Source: Candidatus Zhuqueibacterota bacterium | GTDB lineage: Bacteria > Zhuqueibacterota > Zhuqueibacteria > Residuimicrobiales > Krinioviventaceae | DNA: 23,375 bases | Reading direction: 5' to 3' | Assembly (NCBI GenBank): GCA_003854995.1 | Contig: RQOI01000224.1 | Location: 1 to 23,375 of the forward strand | Position numbers and translations under genes: made by a program | Part shown: positions 1 to 7,037 of the stretch, piece after piece | Layout: every line of letters begins with the position of its first letter | How positions within the stretch are numbered: position 1 is the first letter of the stretch | Notes under the pieces: generated by a model | Seen by the model: the letters and a program-made list of their open reading frames with translations, nothing else | Databases searched by the model: none | What the model was told of the DNA's origin: nothing

Positions 1-6
1 AAATAG

Positions 7-81
7 TGGGCGATACCGGATTCGAACCAGTGACCCCCTGCTTGTAAGGCAGGTGCTCTGAACCTGCTGAGCTAATCGCCC
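7..81 (-). tRNA. tRNA-Val (anticodon UAC)
   Basis: Read on the minus strand this folds into a complete cloverleaf. The acceptor stem is GGGCGAT/ATCGCCC (7 bp), the D stem GCTC/GAGC, the anticodon stem CCTGC/GCAGG with loop CTTACAA (anticodon TAC, valine), and the T arm ACTGG-TTCGAAT-CCGGT. The discriminator is A at position 7. The CCA end is not encoded, because ACTATTT follows the acceptor stem. Confidence 0.96.
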
Positions 82-140
82 GGTCTTTATCTATCGTGCT
101 GACACCGCTACGCGAGCCGTGAATCGCCCGTTCTCCGGCG

Positions 141-404
141 CTATTCGCTCTTGTCGGTCGGCGCCGGCGCCTTTTTTCGCCAAAAGATCGCCAGCGGCAC
201 CAGCACACAATAGCCGATCACCAGAATGATCGGCGCAATCGTCAGCGATTGCACGCTGTCGGCCGGGCCAATGGATAAAAACAGATAGCCGATGATCAGC
301 ACAACGATTGCCAGGGCAAAAATGAGATAATTGGCCCTGGTGAACGCCAGCGCCGGACCTTTGGGCCTGGCGACAGCAGACTTTTTGATATTCTTCTTTT
401 TCAC
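141..404 (-). CDS. Small two-helix membrane protein, DUF3098-like
   Basis: This 87-residue protein has a lysine-rich N-terminus (KKKNIKK) and then the pattern FTRANYLIFALAIVVLIIGY, a short polar link containing GPADS, and a second helix APIILVIGYCVLVPLAIF, ending in a charged tail. The pattern of a FTRxNY entry, GPADS loop and APxxLVIGYCVxxPxAI second helix resembles the small DUF3098 membrane proteins of Bacteroidota and related FCB bacteria, whose function is unknown. The start is GTG; no strong ribosome binding site precedes it. It lies just upstream of the tRNA-Val gene on the same strand and is divergent from selD. The family name is from memory of the pattern; the membrane topology is directly visible. 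Confidence 0.75.
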   Translation of the reverse strand: MKKKNIKKSAVARPKGPALAFTRANYLIFALAIVVLIIGYLFLSIGPADSVQSLTIAPIILVIGYCVLVPLAIFWRKKAPAPTDKSE

Positions 405-581
405 AAGTTTGTAAATTTATTCATTTATCCGATTGGAATCAACATTTTTATTTGCAAAATGCGTATATTGACACGAAAACGCAAAGGACACAAAATATTA
501 TTCGTGTTTCTTTGTGGATTTGTGTTTGTGTTGGAAATACCTTTTATAGATCAATACTCTCATCTTCTCAAGAGGTTCACG
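405..581. other. Intergenic gap with short inverted repeats upstream of selD
   Basis: AT-rich spacer between the divergent DUF3098-like gene and selD. It holds a repeat-derived segment at about 471-535 and otherwise no convincing gene. Open frames that start at 452 and 459 are artefacts, except that the 3' end of the second one is the real selD N-terminus. A clear sigma-70 promoter for selD could not be assigned by eye. Confidence 0.6.
471..535. repeat. Degenerate ACACGAA/CACAAA inverted-repeat segment
   Basis: ACACGAA at 471-477 is matched by its reverse complement TTCGTGT at 501-507. Between and after them lie ACGCAAAGG, ACACAAA and several TTTGTG/TTGTGTT words, the same word family (CGCAAAG, CACGAA) found in the gaps at 1736-2007 and 6312-6467. 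It looks like a decayed copy of a dispersed intergenic repeat. Confidence 0.5.
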
Positions 582-1637
582 GTGTCGCACAACTTTATGC
601 AGAACCACAAACGCTTGACCGAATCGGTCAAGTGCGCCGGGTGAGCGTCCAAGCTGGCGCCAAATGAATTGGCCGCAGCTTTGGAAAAGCTGCCAAAGAT
701 CAATGATCCGCGCGTGCTCGTCGGGTTCAATACCGCCGACGATGCGGGCGTGGTGCGAATCAGCGACGAGCTGGCGCTAGTGCAGACAGTCGATCTGTTC
801 ACGCCGATCGTCGATGATCCCTACGTCTACGGCCAGATATCGGCCGCCAATTCGCTGAGCGATGTCTATGCCATGGGCGGCACGCCGCTGTCAGCGCTCA
901 ATATCGTCGGGTTCCCCAAGAGCACCTTTCCCATCGAGGTGCTGGCCGCCATCCTGGCGGGCGGACAGGACAAAGCCGCCGAGGCCGATACGGTCATCGT
1001 CGGCGGCCATACGATCAGCGACGACGAGCTCAAATATGGTCTGGCGATCACCGGTACGATTCATCCGGACAGGATCATCACCAACGCCGGCGCTCGAGCG
1101 GGCGATCTCCTGCTGCTGACCAAACCCATCGGCGTCGGCACCATCACTACGGCGCTGAAAAACGGCAAAGCGACGGCCGAGGTCATCGATAAAATATCTC
1201 GCATCATGGCGACGCTCAACAGGACGGCGTCCGAATGCTGCCAGCTCATCGGCGTGCACGCCATGACCGATATCACCGGCTTTGGCCTGCTGGGCCATGC
1301 GCTGGAGATGGCGCAGGCGAGTCACGTCGGTATGACACTGCACTTAAATGATATCCCCATCATCCCGGAAGCCATCGAGACCACCGCCATGGGCGCAGTG
1401 CCGGGCGGCACCCGGGCCAATCATCTGTACGTCGCGCCGCGCATCGATTATGCCGCGAACCTGTCGCTGGATCAGCAGCTGCTGCTCAACGATCCGCAGA
1501 CGTCGGGCGGACTGCTCATCGCGGTTGCGGAGAATAAGGCGAAGCAACTGCAGAATATGCTCGAGGATCGCGGCGTCAGCGCACCGATCATCGGCGAAAT
1601 CGTGTCGACGCCGGTGGGCAGGATTCGTATTCTGTGA
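582..1637 (+). CDS. selD: Selenide, water dikinase SelD, selenocysteine-containing (UGA at 642-644)
   Basis: SelD uses ATP to turn selenide into selenophosphate, the selenium donor for selenocysteine and selenouridine synthesis. The frame from 669 onward is clearly SelD (DDAGVVRI, QTVDLFTPIVDDPYVYGQI, AANSLSDVYAMGGTPLSALNI, MTDITGFGLLGHALEM, NDPQTSGGLL), but it lacks the N-terminal catalytic segment. Upstream in the same frame lies RLTESVKCAG, then UGA (642-644), then ASKLAPNELAAAL. This matches the SelD N-terminus in which Cys or Sec is followed three residues later by an essential Lys (E. coli Cys17/Lys20; here Sec21/Lys24). I place the start at GTG 582 because AAGAGG (570-575) sits 6 nt upstream; ATG 597 is an alternative. 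Length is then 351 residues, close to E. coli SelD (347). A hairpin consistent with a bacterial SECIS follows the UGA. A caller that stops at UGA would truncate this gene to a TTG start at 669. Confidence 0.93.
645..684 (+). promoter_or_regulatory. Probable bacterial SECIS hairpin in selD
   Basis: Starting 4 nt after the UGA, CCAA-GCTG-(G)-CG-CCAA (649-663) pairs with TTGG-(C)-CG-CAGC-(T)-TTGG (669-684). This gives about 14 base pairs with three single-base bulges and a five-base loop ATGAA (664-668). The loop is about 20 nt from the UGA, inside the range expected for bacterial SECIS elements, which recruit SelB. The pairing is seen directly; the SelB role is inferred. Confidence 0.75.
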
Positions 1638-1735
1638 GGGTAGAGAGGCTGCAAGGCTGGGAAAAAGAATTCGTGCGGCGAGTTCGGGCAAATGCGATGG
1701 AATAAAAGCCCGGATCATCATGATAAAAAGAAGAG

Positions 1736-2007
1736 CTCACGCAAAGCCGCTGAGACGCAAAGGATACGCAAAGAAAAAGTATAGAAATGCTTACAATAAA
1801 ATTATTCAGATGACTCTGGAAAAAGAAAACAAAACACGAATTCCCACGAATTTTTCACGAATTTTCACGAATTTAAAATGATTGATTTTCTCATTCGTGT
1901 ATCATTCGTGAGAATTCGTGTTCCTTTTATGGAATTTGACACTTTTTCTGAGTTGATGAAGGAATCATTTTTTTAAAAATTGGCGGATCTTTGCGCCTTT
2001 GCGTGAG
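1736..2007. repeat. CTCACGCAAAG inverted-repeat element (MITE-like)
   Basis: CTCACGCAAAG at 1736-1746 and its perfect reverse complement CTTTGCGTGAG at 1997-2007 bound a 272-bp AT-rich segment. Further inward copies include GACGCAAAGG and TACGCAAAG on the left and CTTTGCGCC on the right. The same terminal words bound the element at 6312-6467, so this is a dispersed family. No transposase is encoded inside. Confidence 0.7.
1834..1921. repeat. Nested CACGAAT inverted-repeat array
   Basis: ACACGAATTC (1834-1843) is mirrored by GAATTCGTGT (1912-1921). Between them CACGAAT recurs three more times on the left (from 1845, 1856 and 1866) and ATTCGTG twice on the right (from 1893 and 1904). The structure can form a long imperfect hairpin. 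It sits wholly inside the larger CGCAAAG element, which suggests nested insertion or shared origin. Confidence 0.7.
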
Positions 2008-2026
2008 TTCTTCCCACCCAACACCT

Positions 2027-2449
2027 TCAATAATCCACTTTTTTTCGCATCTGCTTTATCTCTCCCCGAAAACGCTTGGACTGCAATCGCGCATGCTTGG
2101 CTGCCATCGACCGATGCGGCGGCCGCCGCTTTTTTTTCACTTGGAGCGCTTTTGCCAGGATATCGACAAACTTTGCCATCGCATCATTCTTGTTTGTCAA
2201 CTGGCTGCGCGACTTTTGCGAGTGCACGACGAGCACGCCCTCCCGGGTCAGACGGCCGGCCAACCGCTCGCGCAGCAGCTCTTTCTGCGCATCGGTCAGA
2301 TTGGGCGAGTTGAAGAGATCGAACTCTAAAGTGATTTTGGTGCTCACTTTATTGACGTGTTGCCCCCCGGGTCCACTGCTGCGCGATGCCGAAAATCTCA
2401 GCTCGGATTCGCTGATAAAAGTTGTGCTGTTGATCTGCAGGACGTTCAT
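2027..2449 (-). CDS. arfB: Ribosome-rescue peptidyl-tRNA hydrolase ArfB (YaeJ type)
   Basis: ArfB enters stalled ribosomes and hydrolyses peptidyl-tRNA, freeing ribosomes on mRNAs that lack a stop codon. The 140-residue protein has the release-factor catalytic loop SSGPGGQHVNK with GGQ at residues 28-30, the usual RF-1 domain body (VSTKITLEFDL...), and a basic tail (KKKRRPPHRSMAAKHARLQSKRFRGE) of the kind ArfB inserts into the mRNA channel. Length is typical of ArfB (about 140) and it lacks the codon-recognition domains of RF1/RF2. Its ATG overlaps the stop of the upstream beta-helix gene by 4 nt (ATGA), so the two are translationally coupled. That pairing appears to be a chance of the operon rather than a functional link. 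Confidence 0.93.
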   Translation of the reverse strand: MNVLQINSTTFISESELRFSASRSSGPGGQHVNKVSTKITLEFDLFNSPNLTDAQKELLRERLAGRLTREGVLVVHSQKSRSQLTNKNDAMAKFVDILAKALQVKKKRRPPHRSMAAKHARLQSKRFRGEIKQMRKKVDY

Positions 2450-5340
2450 TGCTTCGCTTGGCGCTGCAGCCAGTGCAGGGCCGCGTTGGGGATGATCTCG
2501 TGGCCGCCGTCAAACAGGGTCACGCGCGCTTTGTTCGATGTCCGGCGAAAGAGGACGTGCTTGTCGCTGTAATAGGGATCGTCATGATCCTCCTGCAGCT
2601 CCGCCGGCACGGCCGCACGCGTGACAAAATAGTCGATCTGCTCGTCGCTCAGTTTCTGCTCGTCCGCTGCCAGGACATTGAACGCTCTAAGCGCGTGACT
2701 GACCGGCACGCTGCCCGTATGACCATCCTGCAGTCCGGCATTGATATCCAGCGCGACACTCATCGCGTTCTGCAGAAAATGGCGCGGCGAGCGCTGATCG
2801 TATTGCGCATCAACGCTGTCCGATTCGCCCGGCACACCGCCGCACGAGGCGACGAGCATGTCGGCGTATGCATTGCCGCGCGCAGCGCTCTCGTGATACC
2901 ACTCGACCAGATCCGATATCGGCGCCCAGACCGAGACGCCCGCCCACAGCTGCGGCGCGTGCGCGACCACCTGCAGGGCGGTGTAACCGCCGCCCGATGC
3001 GCCGATCAAATAGATGCGCGACGAATCGACGTTCTCATGCTGCCGCGCATAGTCGACGGCGCTCAGAATATCAGCGACGACCAGCTGTGAACCGGTCGCC
3101 TGCGGCGTCCTGTTCGGACCGCGAAAATCGGGGTGAATGAAAACCCAGTCCTTTTGCAGACACCATTTGGCCAGCGGCACATTCGCCTCTTGTCGATAGT
3201 CGGCCGACCAGCTGTGTAGCCCGACGAGCAACGGCTTGGCGTGCGACGAGCCGGAATCGTAGTACAAGGCCGGCTGCATGGATGAATCTGCCGCGCTCAA
3301 GTATTCTATCTCGCGGACCTCCTCGGGCCAGAACCGCGGTCCAATGGCCGTTCTGTCAATGGGCTCAAATCCCAGCGCAAAGGCTGGGGAAGTTTCTTCC
3401 AGATCAAAATCACCATTCGCCGCATCGACGAACTGCGGATCGCCGAACAGCGAGGCGGTGTCCTGGCCGCTCTCCTGCCACTCGGCAATGGATGATTTCA
3501 AAAATCGGATTGGCGCCCCATCGCGGCGATAATAGAGGTTATCCTGGAAATTGAAATTCGACGTATCGCCTCTCCAGCTCGAGGCAAGCAGCTCGCTCTC
3601 CTGCCAGTAGACGATATTGCGCTGAAATCGAAAGCTCAGATGATCCTCATCGCGCGAGCGCATGATTTGCGCGATGCCGCCGTCGGCAAAGATATTGTTG
3701 CGCACGAGATTGTCGCGGCCATAGTGCTGATGAAAGCCGGCGCTCTTGGTGTCATAGACGATATTCTTTTCAACGAGGATGCCCGAGCTGCCCTCATCGG
3801 TGTAGATGCCCCAGCCGCCGTAGCCGTGCGTATAGATCCCGTGCACCAGATTGTTGCGAATGACCGTGCCCGGCGAGATGCCCAGCATGTAGATGCCGCC
3901 CATATCGGACAGTAATCTTTGTCCGGCATTTTCGACATGGTTGTACTCGATCCGGTTGGCAAACGCCGCGCTCGGCTTGTAGCCCCACTCTTTGCCGACG
4001 GAAATGCCGGTGTAATAGAGATCGCGAATGTGGTTATGGGCGATGCGGCACTCTGAGGCGTGCATCAACAGGATGCCGATGCCGGAGTAATAGATGCGGC
4101 CGAGATCGAACAGCACATTGTCCGTGACAATGATCTGGCTGGTCTTGAGCAGGCTGTCTTCCGAGGCGCTGCCGCCCGATATCTGGATGCCGCCGGCCGC
4201 CAGATCGCGAAGGACGTTTCTATTGATGCGAACATCGCGGCAGCCGTCATAGATGCCGATGCCATAGGAGCCGATGTGTTCAAAAGAGCAATCGCTGATG
4301 GAAATATCGCGGCTGCCCGTGGCCTCGACAGCCGCGGGCACCATGTCGGCGGCAAAGTGATCGCCGCTGTCGCCGGGAGGCAACTGCCAGTCCGTGTAGG
4401 CAAAATCAAAGCCGTGCAGATGGATGTGTTCGACGTATTCTCTCTTCATGGGACTGCCGAGAAAGATCAGCAGCTGATCGAAAAACGGCGCAATGATCTC
4501 CGCGGCCGCAACGTCTTCATCCGGAAAAGCGAGATAATACAATTTGCCCTGCGATCGATCGAGGTACCATTCGCCCGGCTCGTCCATGCCCTCATAGACA
4601 TTATCGATGAAATAGCGCGCGCCGGCCGTCGTATTATCGTCGGTGAAACGGCGCCAGATCGGCGTCGACAATCTGACCGTGAGGGTCTTTGCATCAACGG
4701 ACTCGATCGGGCTGCGGGCGTCGGACCAGAAATGCAGCAGAACGACCTGAACATCCTGCAGGTTTTTCCAGTTCGACAGGATATCGCCGGGGTAAAAACC
4801 GAACTCGTAGCGGTAGTGATGAAAGGGCCAGTCTTTGCCTTCCATCGGATCCTTGACGCGATAAAAACCGTCGTTCGGCGTGCTCGCCCGATAGCGCCGC
4901 TCGCCATTGACGAACAGGGCCTGGAATGTCCGGCCTTCCGGCACATCGCAGACCCACTGATTGTCGCGCATGTAGCGCCAGCCCGTCAGCTGGCGACCGC
5001 CGGAGATCAGCACCTCCTCATCCTCGAACGCCCTGTAGGTGATGGGCGCCTCTTTTGTCCCGGAATCCTCGGGCAGGAAAAAGATCTTTTTATCCAGGTT
5101 GTACACCCCGCCGCGGAAATAGACGACAACCGGCTGTGCCAGACTGTCCATTGCCAGCTCGCGCACGGCCATTTGCGCGCGAAAGAATGTGGCAAAGGGG
5201 CCATCATTGTCGCGAGGCTCAGCGAACCGGCCGCTCCAGTTGTCGTTGCCGCTGGGCGAGACGTAGAACGAGATTTCCTCGGCTGTAGCAACCGAACCGA
5301 TAGAAAGCATGATGCCAATGATGAAACCGTACTTTTTCAC
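2446..5340 (-). CDS. Secreted beta-helix (GH141-like) protein fused to an alpha/beta-hydrolase esterase
   Basis: The 964-residue product starts with a signal peptide (KKYGFIIGIMLSIGSVATAEE). Residues about 25-640 read as a right-handed beta-helix enzyme: FYVSPSGNDNWSGR, a GPFATFFRAQMAVREL helix, VVYFRGGVYNL, PITYRAFEDEEVLISGG, then many N-x-I/V rungs (RINRNVLRDL, VIRNNLVHGI, LVRNNIFADGG). This opening resembles glycoside hydrolase family GH141. Residues about 680-964 form a prolyl-oligopeptidase-type hydrolase: LLVGLHSWS, nucleophile motif GASGGG with Ser782, probable Asp872 (LQDGHTGSVP) and His947 (FDGGHEI). The start is GTG with AAGGAG 4 nt upstream, which overlaps the stop of the methyltransferase gene. 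A role in removing sugars and ester groups from plant or algal polysaccharide is inferred; the exact substrate cannot be read from the sequence. Confidence 0.8.
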   Translation of the reverse strand: MKKYGFIIGIMLSIGSVATAEEISFYVSPSGNDNWSGRFAEPRDNDGPFATFFRAQMAVRELAMDSLAQPVVVYFRGGVYNLDKKIFFLPEDSGTKEAPITYRAFEDEEVLISGGRQLTGWRYMRDNQWVCDVPEGRTFQALFVNGERRYRASTPNDGFYRVKDPMEGKDWPFHHYRYEFGFYPGDILSNWKNLQDVQVVLLHFWSDARSPIESVDAKTLTVRLSTPIWRRFTDDNTTAGARYFIDNVYEGMDEPGEWYLDRSQGKLYYLAFPDEDVAAAEIIAPFFDQLLIFLGSPMKREYVEHIHLHGFDFAYTDWQLPPGDSGDHFAADMVPAAVEATGSRDISISDCSFEHIGSYGIGIYDGCRDVRINRNVLRDLAAGGIQISGGSASEDSLLKTSQIIVTDNVLFDLGRIYYSGIGILLMHASECRIAHNHIRDLYYTGISVGKEWGYKPSAAFANRIEYNHVENAGQRLLSDMGGIYMLGISPGTVIRNNLVHGIYTHGYGGWGIYTDEGSSGILVEKNIVYDTKSAGFHQHYGRDNLVRNNIFADGGIAQIMRSRDEDHLSFRFQRNIVYWQESELLASSWRGDTSNFNFQDNLYYRRDGAPIRFLKSSIAEWQESGQDTASLFGDPQFVDAANGDFDLEETSPAFALGFEPIDRTAIGPRFWPEEVREIEYLSAADSSMQPALYYDSGSSHAKPLLVGLHSWSADYRQEANVPLAKWCLQKDWVFIHPDFRGPNRTPQATGSQLVVADILSAVDYARQHENVDSSRIYLIGASGGGYTALQVVAHAPQLWAGVSVWAPISDLVEWYHESAARGNAYADMLVASCGGVPGESDSVDAQYDQRSPRHFLQNAMSVALDINAGLQDGHTGSVPVSHALRAFNVLAADEQKLSDEQIDYFVTRAAVPAELQEDHDDPYYSDKHVLFRRTSNKARVTLFDGGHEIIPNAALHWLQRQAKQ

Positions 5341-5349
5341 GAAATCTCC

Positions 5350-6162
5350 TTAACCACCGATAGTGGAATGGATGGCATGCTCGCCTTCCCAGTAGGTGAT
5401 ATATCGGGAATGGCGATCGATGCCGCGATAGGTGCAATGCAAAACCGCGCGCGACACCTGCCGGATGGGCGGTCGATTGCCGGACAGGCAGGTTTTCATC
5501 TGGCGCAGCCATTCTTTTCGCCTGCGACTGAATCCGCTGCTTTCCGGGACATAGCGTATAGCCTGCGCGGTAAATCCCAGCGACGTCAACGTGTCCAGCA
5601 GGCCTTTTTCGTTGAAGAACGTGCAGCTGCTCGGCTCATAGGGGCTCTCCGCCTCGATGGGACAGAAGAGAAAGGCGTTGCGCGACTCGCCGCGCCAGAT
5701 CGCGGTCTCGATGATCAGATCGCCGCCGAGTTTGAGGATATCGCGCAGGATTCTGAGTCCCCAGAACGGGTAGCGCAGGTGATAGAGCACGCCGGGAAAG
5801 AGGATGATATCAAAGAGGCCGAATTTCGTCGCGGTCAGGTCGTAGAGGTTGATCTGGACCATCTTTATTTTAGAATTGAAGAACGGGATGAGAAACTCGG
5901 TCGCCGGCAAGGAGAGGTCATTGTCGATGCCAATGACTTCGCGCGCGCCCAGAGACTCGGCTTTGAAGGAATAGAGGCCGTCGCGGCAACCGACATCCAA
6001 CACGCGTTTGTCCCTAAAGTCCAGCTTTTCCATCATCCGCAGACAGAGATTCTGCGCCGGCAGGTAAACCGGATTGCCCGGTGTGGCGATGGTCTCGGTG
6101 AGCGGAATGATGTGGTAAAATTTATAGTGCGATATTTTGTCGAGAATTTCCTGTTCGGTCAT
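5350..6162 (-). CDS. Class I SAM-dependent methyltransferase, CmoB/DUF1698-like
   Basis: The 270-residue protein has a clear Rossmann methyltransferase core: motif I RVLDVGCRDGLYSF (about residues 53-66), an acidic strand end VIGIDND (Asp80), and the post-core FDIILFPGVLYHLRYPFWGL followed by LKLGGDLIIET. The long N-terminal stretch before motif I and the LYHLRxP segment recall the CmoB/DUF1698 group (tRNA U34 or lipid/sugar modification), but the substrate is not identifiable. It is first in the three-gene minus-strand operon; only 9 bp separate it from the beta-helix gene, whose ribosome binding site overlaps its stop. TTGGTT (6233-6238) and TAAATT (6211-6216), read on the minus strand with a 16-bp spacer, could be its promoter, but the match is weak. 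Confidence 0.8.
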   Translation of the reverse strand: MTEQEILDKISHYKFYHIIPLTETIATPGNPVYLPAQNLCLRMMEKLDFRDKRVLDVGCRDGLYSFKAESLGAREVIGIDNDLSLPATEFLIPFFNSKIKMVQINLYDLTATKFGLFDIILFPGVLYHLRYPFWGLRILRDILKLGGDLIIETAIWRGESRNAFLFCPIEAESPYEPSSCTFFNEKGLLDTLTSLGFTAQAIRYVPESSGFSRRRKEWLRQMKTCLSGNRPPIRQVSRAVLHCTYRGIDRHSRYITYWEGEHAIHSTIGG

Positions 6163-6311
6163 GGCTACTTTTTCATCCTTATGCGACGTGAATGTCGCTG
6201 CTGTCTTGATAATTTACAATAAATGATGGAAAAACCAAAGAAATGCGCTCGAAAAAGAGCAAGATCTCCTGGAGGCGGGATGTTGAGGGGCTCTGAGCAG
6301 ATCCGAAGACA

Positions 6312-6467
6312 TCACGCAAAGGCGCAAAGACGCCAAGGAACGCAGAGAAAAAATGTATCGCATCGATATCTGGGTTGAAAACAAGGTGATAGTCAATGAG
6401 GTCATCGTTGATATCGAACAATATCAAAAAGCTTGGTGAACCTTTGCGTCTTTGCGTCTTTGCGTGA
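6312..6467. repeat. TCACGCAAAG inverted-repeat element
   Basis: TCACGCAAAG (6312-6321) and its perfect reverse complement CTTTGCGTGA (6458-6467) enclose 156 bp. Additional tandem words follow the left end (GCGCAAAGACGCCAAGG) and precede the right end (CTTTGCGTCTTTGCGTC). The ends match those of the element at 1736-2007. The interior contains a short plus-strand frame that looks like part of a GxxExxY gene. Confidence 0.7.
6353..6439 (+). pseudogene. Possible GxxExxY-family gene remnant
   Basis: From ATG 6353 the frame reads MYRIDIWVENKVIV, then NEVIVDIEQYQKAW and stop. The first part matches the core of GxxExxY proteins, where a YRxDlxVexKvIVE segment forms the nuclease-like D...ExK centre. 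The rest of the family (about 125 residues, with the N-terminal GPGLLExxY) is absent. The fragment lies exactly between the two CGCAAAG repeat arms. Only 28 codons are involved, so chance resemblance remains possible. Confidence 0.4.
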
Positions 6468-6610
6468 GGCCTTTATTGATCTAACAGCTTTAGGTTCACG
6501 GATTCCATCTCGGGACGCAGATTCTCACAGGGCTTCGAACCCGATGCTGGCCTGGAAATCCTAATCCATTTCCCGCCCGGGAATGAGGATCCTGAACGGA
6601 CATTTTTTCC

Positions 6611-6639
6611 TTGACATTTCTATCGATTTTTTATATATT
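6611..6639 (+). promoter_or_regulatory. Sigma-70 promoter of the padR cassette
   Basis: A perfect -35 box TTGACA (6611-6616) is followed after exactly 17 bp by TATATT (6634-6639). Transcription would begin near 6646, about 45 nt before the padR ATG. This is the best consensus promoter in the window. Confidence 0.8.
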
Positions 6640-6643
6640 GATG

Positions 6644-6683
6644 ATAGATATAAAGATCATCTATATATTTATTATCTATATAT
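6644..6683 (+). promoter_or_regulatory. Probable PadR operator (TCTATATAT repeats)
   Basis: TCTATATAT occurs at 6660-6668 and again at 6675-6683, 15 bp apart start to start, with a related ATAGATATA at 6644-6652. The block lies between the -10 box and the padR start, so a bound repressor would block transcription. PadR regulators commonly repress their own operon through AT-rich repeats; that this PadR binds here is inferred. Confidence 0.55.
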
Positions 6684-6689
6684 TATGAC

Positions 6690-7037
6690 ATGATCAAACC
6701 GCAACTCGACATACCCCTCTTGACCAAGCAGTTCAACGAGACGTTGATTTTGGCCATTCTTGTCCATGGCAGGAAGCACGGCTATCAGCTGGCGCTGGAA
6801 ATTGAAAGCAAAAGCGGCGGGCTGTTCACATTCAATCACGGCACCCTCTACCCGATCTTGCATCGCCTGGAAAAGGAAAAGCTCATCAGCGGCGTGTGGA
6901 AACAGGAAGGCCCGAAACGGCAGCGCAAGTATTACACCTTGACCAGCGCCGGGAAAAAATATCTCGCCGCACACGTCGCCCAATGGCGCGAATTATTCAC
7001 CCAGTTTTTTAACATTGCAGGAGTCATCGAAGGATGA
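6690..7037 (+). CDS. PadR-family transcriptional regulator
   Basis: A 115-residue winged-helix regulator. The N-terminal NETLILAILVHGRKHGYQLALEIE, the recognition-helix segment TFNHGTLYPILHRLEKEKLISGVW and the wing KRQRKYYTLTSAGKKYL are the PadR signature. It is the short form with only a brief C-terminal helix for dimerisation (AAHVAQWRELFTQFFNIAG). No strong ribosome binding site precedes the ATG. The gene sits directly behind a consensus promoter and repeat operator, and its end overlaps the next gene by 4 nt (ATGA), the usual arrangement of a PadR that controls its own membrane-protein operon. The inducing signal is unknown. Confidence 0.95.
   Translation: MIKPQLDIPLLTKQFNETLILAILVHGRKHGYQLALEIESKSGGLFTFNHGTLYPILHRLEKEKLISGVWKQEGPKRQRKYYTLTSAGKKYLAAHVAQWRELFTQFFNIAGVIEG

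Larger units (their letters stand above)
1638..2026. other. Repeat-rich intergenic gap between selD and arfB
   Basis: A 389-bp gap between convergent genes. Most of it (1736-2007) is an inverted-repeat element with a second one nested inside. No tRNA fold, conserved protein frame or clear terminator is visible. Short frames here translate only repeat words (for example RRAHAKPLRRKGYAKK). Confidence 0.6.
6163..6689. other. Intergenic gap between divergent methyltransferase and padR
   Basis: A 527-bp gap. It holds an inverted-repeat element with a short GxxExxY-like coding remnant (6312-6467), a plain stretch at 6468-6600 where I see nothing recognisable, and the padR promoter and operator at 6611-6683. 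A small hairpin GCGAC/GTCGC lies at 6183-6198. Confidence 0.6.

Noticed and set aside
459..644. 61-codon frame as a separate small membrane protein upstream of selD
   Set aside because: Its first half is repeat-derived and its end is the SelD N-terminus before the UGA; the hydrophobic run comes from the TTTGTG repeat words.
1660..1715. selD terminator from the CGGGC/GCCCG pair
   Set aside because: The stem is only 5 bp with a loop of about 19 nt and no T run follows.
1736..2007. CRISPR array from the recurring CACGAAT and CGCAAAG words
   Set aside because: The units are 7-11 bp, irregularly spaced, in both orientations, with no unique spacers of constant length and no cas genes.
4060..6222. 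720-codon plus-strand open frame opposite the beta-helix and methyltransferase genes
   Set aside because: It is antisense to two well-supported genes and its translation shows no family motif (runs of DAxxA, RxxQ typical of high-GC shadow frames).
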